This document shows positions 60,921 through 64,000 of a stretch of DNA of 64,000 nucleotides, piece by piece. The notes under the pieces are model-generated. The model was not told where the DNA came from. It worked only from the letters and a program-made list of their open reading frames with translations, and made no database searches. This DNA is from JBCBKP01 sp038521625 (lineage in GTDB: Bacteria > Planctomycetota > Phycisphaerae > Phycisphaerales > UBA1924). The DNA is taken from the NCBI GenBank assembly GCA_038521625.1, contig JBCBKP010000001.1, positions 248,001 through 312,000 of the forward strand, read 5' to 3'. Position 1 is the stretch's first letter. Every line of letters starts with the position of its first letter. Position numbers and translations under genes: made by a program.

Positions 60921-61964
60921 ATGCGGGTCGGCGTCGACGTGATGGGCGGCGATCATGCGCCCGATGACATCCTCAAGGGCTGCATCGATGCGCTCGGCGA
61001 CCTCGCGCCCGGCGAGGAAATCGTCCTCATCGGTCCCGAGGACCTGATCCGCGAGCATCTGTCGGAACGCGGCGTCGACGATCCCCGGCTCGTCATCGAG
61101 CACGCGCCCGACACGATCGCGATGCATGACTCGCCCGCGCGGGCCGTCCGCGCGATGCCCAATTCCTCGATCGTCCGCATGGCCATGATGGGCGCCGGCA
61201 AGCTCGAGTCCAAGATCGACGTCGCCCTCTCGGCCGGCAACACCGGGGCGTGCGTCGCCGCCAGCATCATGCACATGAAGCGGCTGACCGGCGTCCACCG
61301 CCCGGGCATCGCCGTGACCATCCCGGCCTTCCACGGCCCGGTCGTGCTCTGCGACGCCGGGGCCAACCCCGAGCCCCGCGGCACCCACCTCTGGCAGTAC
61401 GGCGTCATGGCCGAGATCTTCGCCAAGCAGTCGCTCGGCATCGAGAGCCCGCGCGTCGCGCTGATGAACATCGGCGCCGAGGAGGCCAAGGGCTCCGACC
61501 TGGTCAAGGAAGCCCGCGAGCTCCTCCAGGCGACGCCGGATCTGAACTTCATCGGCTACGTCGAGGGCCGCGACTTCTTCGCCGGCGCCGCCGACGTGAT
61601 CATCACCGACGGATTCGTCGGCAACACCGTCCTGAAAATGGCCGAGGGCCTCGCCAAGAGCCTGTTCCAGGCCATCGCCGCCGAGATCTTCGAGCAGGAC
61701 CCCGAGCTGGCGATCAAGTTCGAGCCCGTCGTCAAGTCCATCTACGCCAAGAACGACTACCACGAGCACGGCGGCGCGCCCCTGCTCGGCGTCCGCGGCG
61801 CCATGATGATCGCCCACGGCTCGAGCGAGGCCCGCACGATCCGCGCGGCCGTGCGGAACAGCCTCTCCTTCGTGAGGCACGGGATCAACGAGGCGGTGGC
61901 CGAGCGGATCGCGGCCGTCGCCCACGTCGAGGAAGCCGTGCGACAGGGCGCCGCGCCGGCCTGA
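60921..61964 (+). CDS. plsX: Phosphate acyltransferase PlsX
   Basis: 347 residues. Transfers an acyl group from acyl-ACP to phosphate, feeding phospholipid synthesis. MRVGVDVMGGDHAPDDIL is the nearly universal N-terminus; DVALSAGNTGACVAASIMHM is the acyl site region, and VIITDGFVGNTVLKMAEGLA and LLGVRGAMMIAHGSSEA follow. Starts at an ATG with GAAGAGG before it. It sits in the classic rpmF-plsX-fabH-fabD order, so ribosome and fatty-acid synthesis are linked here as in most bacteria. Confidence 0.96.
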   Translation: MRVGVDVMGGDHAPDDILKGCIDALGDLAPGEEIVLIGPEDLIREHLSERGVDDPRLVIEHAPDTIAMHDSPARAVRAMPNSSIVRMAMMGAGKLESKIDVALSAGNTGACVAASIMHMKRLTGVHRPGIAVTIPAFHGPVVLCDAGANPEPRGTHLWQYGVMAEIFAKQSLGIESPRVALMNIGAEEAKGSDLVKEARELLQATPDLNFIGYVEGRDFFAGAADVIITDGFVGNTVLKMAEGLAKSLFQAIAAEIFEQDPELAIKFEPVVKSIYAKNDYHEHGGAPLLGVRGAMMIAHGSSEARTIRAAVRNSLSFVRHGINEAVAERIAAVAHVEEAVRQGAAPA

Positions 61965-62013
61965 GCCGAGCGGCGACCGAAGCGCACGCGATCCACCTGG
62001 AGGCGGCCGACGC

Positions 62014-63066
62014 ATGGCGGACATCGCTGAACCCATCCGCCGGGCGAGCCACGCCGGCGTGCGCATCGCCGGCACCGGCGCCTACCTGCCCGAGAAGGTC
62101 CTCACCAACGCCGACCTCGAGCGGCTCATGGACACGTCCGACGAGTGGATCGTCCAGCGGACCGGCGTCCGCGAGCGACGGATCTGCGAGGACGGCGACT
62201 CGCTCGCCGGCATCTCTGCGGCCGCGCTCAAGTCGGCGCTCAAGTCCGCCGGGCTCAAGCCCTCCGACCTCGACCTGCTTATCGTCGGCAGCGTGAGCTC
62301 GGACATGACCTGCCCGAGCGCCGCGTGCCAGGTGCTCGACATGCTCGCCGGCGACCCGGAGATGGACCGCGGCAGCGCCGGGGCGTTCGACCTCACCGCC
62401 GCGTGCTGCGGGTTCGTCTACGGCCTCAACGTCGCGCACGAGATGATCCGCGGCGGCGCGTACAAGACCGTCGGCGTCGTCGGCTCCGAGATCCTCAGCA
62501 GGTTCCAGCAGTACGACACCGCCGGGCGCGGCACCGCCATCATCTTCGGCGACGGCGCCGGCGCCGCGATCCTCCGCGCGACCGACGACCCGTCCAAGGG
62601 CCAGCTCGCTCAGGCGATGTACTCCGACGGCACGCGCTGGAAAGACCTGTTCATCCCGAACCACGAGCCGCGCGACTTCCCCGGCGGCACCCGCGCGACC
62701 GAAGACGTCCTCCCGCTCGGGTACATGCGGATGAACGGGCGCGCCGTCTTCCGGTTCGCCGTCGGCACCTTCGGCGACCTCATCCAGGAGACGCTCGACA
62801 AGGCCGGCGTCACCGCGCAGGACGTCTCGCTGTTCGTCTGCCACCAGTCCAACGTCCGCATCCTCGACGCCGCCCGCGACCGCTTCGGCATCCCGCCCGA
62901 GCGCATGCCGGTCAACATCGACCGGCTCGGCAACACCTCCGCCGCCAGCGTCCCGCTGCTCTACAACGAGCTCGTCCAGTCCGGACGCGCCCGCGAGGGC
63001 GAGCTGGTCATGTTCGTCGCCTTCGGCGCCGGGCTGACCTGGACGAGCAGCCTCTGGCGGATCTGA
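62014..63066 (+). CDS. fabH: 3-oxoacyl-[ACP] synthase III
   Basis: 350 residues. Starts fatty acid chains by joining acetyl-CoA and malonyl-ACP. The catalytic triad is Cys131 (TAACCGF), His277 (FVCHQSN) and Asn307 (GNTSAAS). The N-terminal GAYLPEKVLTNADLE and RTGVRERRI are typical. An insertion near residue 230 (HEPRDFPGGTRATEDVLPLG) is longer than in E. coli. ATG at 62014 is chosen; a GGAGG lies about eight bases upstream. 49 bases separate it from plsX and 29 from fabD. Confidence 0.96.
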   Translation: MADIAEPIRRASHAGVRIAGTGAYLPEKVLTNADLERLMDTSDEWIVQRTGVRERRICEDGDSLAGISAAALKSALKSAGLKPSDLDLLIVGSVSSDMTCPSAACQVLDMLAGDPEMDRGSAGAFDLTAACCGFVYGLNVAHEMIRGGAYKTVGVVGSEILSRFQQYDTAGRGTAIIFGDGAGAAILRATDDPSKGQLAQAMYSDGTRWKDLFIPNHEPRDFPGGTRATEDVLPLGYMRMNGRAVFRFAVGTFGDLIQETLDKAGVTAQDVSLFVCHQSNVRILDAARDRFGIPPERMPVNIDRLGNTSAASVPLLYNELVQSGRAREGELVMFVAFGAGLTWTSSLWRI

Positions 63067-63095
63067 TCCGGCGCTGGCACCCCTAGACTGGCCGC

Positions 63096-64000
63096 ATGAG
63101 CGACCCCCAGCCAATCGCGGTGCTCTGCCCGGGCCAGGGCGCCCAGTCCGTCGGCATGGGCAGCGCCTGGGCCCAGACCTCCGAGGAGGCCCGCGCCGCC
63201 TTCGACCGCGCCGACGACCTCCTCGCCGCCGAGGCGGAGAAGCTCGGCTGGTCCCAGACCGCCGCGCTCTCCGAACTGTGCTCCGAGGGCCCCGCCGAGA
63301 CCCTGAGCAGGACCGACGTCAGCCAGCCGGCGCTCTACACCGCCGGCGTCGCCTCGTGGCATGCGCTCCGTGCCCAGATGAACCTCGGCCCCGCCGAGGG
63401 GCCGATCGCCGCCGCCGCGGGCCTCAGCCTCGGCGAGTACACCGCCCTGCACGTCGCCGGCGCGATCTCCTTCGAGGACGGCCTCCGCCTTGTGACACTC
63501 CGCGGACGCGCCATGCAGGACGCGGCCGAGGCCTCGCCCTCCTCGATGGTCGCGCTCATCGGCGCCGATGAGGCCGCCGCGACCGAGCTCTGCGCCGCCG
63601 CGCTCGCGGAGGCCGGCGACGGCGAGATCCTCGTCCCCGCGAACTTCAACGCCCCCGGCCAGATCGTGATCTCGGGCTCGGTCGCCGCCTGCGACGCCGC
63701 CGAGCGGCTCGCCTCGGACCGGGGACTCCGCGCGACCCGCCTCGCGGTCGCCGGGGCGTTCCACTCGCCCCTGATGGCCCCCGCGGCCGCACGCCTCGGT
63801 GAGGCGCTGGCCACGATCGAGATCAAGCCGCCGGTCTGCCCGGTTCTGAGCAACGTCACCGGCAAGCCGCACGAACCGGAACCCGCCTCGGTGCGCACCA
63901 GGCTGGTGCAGCAGCTCACCAGCCCCGTGCGCTGGGCCGAGTGCTGCGCCTGGATCGCCGCGGAGCTGCCCGGCGTCCGGCCACACGAACTCGCGCCCGG
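63096..64000 (+). CDS. fabD: Malonyl-CoA:ACP transacylase, 3' end outside the window
   Basis: The first 301 residues are present and the frame is still open at the edge. Transfers malonyl from CoA to ACP. LCPGQGAQSVGMG opens the fold, GLSLGEYTA holds the nucleophile Ser111, and GAFHSPLM the catalytic His223; VPANFNAPGQIVISG and VLSNVTGKPH are family motifs. With a usual length of about 310 residues, only a few residues should be missing, plus the stop. It is the last gene of the rpmF-plsX-fabH-fabD cluster seen here; acpP and fabF would be expected next. Confidence 0.95.
   Translation, partial: MSDPQPIAVLCPGQGAQSVGMGSAWAQTSEEARAAFDRADDLLAAEAEKLGWSQTAALSELCSEGPAETLSRTDVSQPALYTAGVASWHALRAQMNLGPAEGPIAAAAGLSLGEYTALHVAGAISFEDGLRLVTLRGRAMQDAAEASPSSMVALIGADEAAATELCAAALAEAGDGEILVPANFNAPGQIVISGSVAACDAAERLASDRGLRATRLAVAGAFHSPLMAPAAARLGEALATIEIKPPVCPVLSNVTGKPHEPEPASVRTRLVQQLTSPVRWAECCAWIAAELPGVRPHELAP

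Overview
Likely source: a high-GC member of the Planctomycetota, most probably class Phycisphaerae (inference). Five secreted proteins end in the same roughly 60-residue tail, with a Cys near each end and two repeats of the form 'PfgViSQaDVxeFvxxFF'. I recognise this as the GC-type dockerin-like anchor typical of that group. The window also has two ECF sigma factor plus Ser/Thr kinase gene couples, a membrane-spanning sigma factor, a pseudopilin with an H-X9-DG motif, a PEP-CTERM-like surface protein and an FtsK with very acidic segments. Everything here was read by eye. No database search, structure prediction or composition calculation was run.

Layout. 1-6,058: the start of a minus-strand gene that looks like thioredoxin, folP (dihydropteroate synthase), an exported protein of unknown function, and ftsK. 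6,131-11,775: a lipoprotein LCAT/PGAP1-type lipase, a large glutaminase of animal kidney-type architecture, and a dockerin-tailed protein. 11,884-14,198: a sigma factor fused to a membrane anchor and an outer domain, coupled to a pseudopilin. 14,186-16,850: a branched-chain aminotransferase coupled to a sulfotransferase-like protein, then a quinone oxidoreductase-like enzyme. 17,074-20,360: a GCS2 ligase fused to CBS domains, coupled to an aspartoacylase-family hydrolase. 20,361-23,070: a less GC-rich patch with two coupled lipoproteins of unknown function. 23,133-24,650: a YifB/ComM AAA ATPase.

24,652-40,832 is dense in surface proteins and signalling: two dockerin-tailed proteins, ECF sigma plus TPR kinase, a 1-Cys peroxiredoxin, a dockerin-tailed beta-propeller protein of about 1,270 residues, a second ECF sigma plus kinase couple, a small membrane protein, and a sigma/anti-sigma pair. 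40,933-49,678 holds a PEP-CTERM-like protein, a metzincin-type protease, the GTPase YchF, a secreted endonuclease I with dockerin tail, a DUF4265 protein and a Bax-inhibitor-1 protein, with REP-like hairpin repeats.

49,760-64,000 is mainly housekeeping: guaB, pgpA-pgsA, the membrane arm of complex I (nuoJKLMN, without nuoA-I), birA, and the classical lipid cluster rpmF-plsX-fabH-fabD, with fabD running off the right edge. No tRNA, rRNA, CRISPR array, transposase or phage gene was recognised.

The least explained parts are the sigma-membrane-fusion/pseudopilin operon, the GCS2-CBS/aspartoacylase couple, the lipoprotein pair, a nested pair of very short reading frames at 39,324-39,454, and the dockerin tail shared by unrelated secreted domains.
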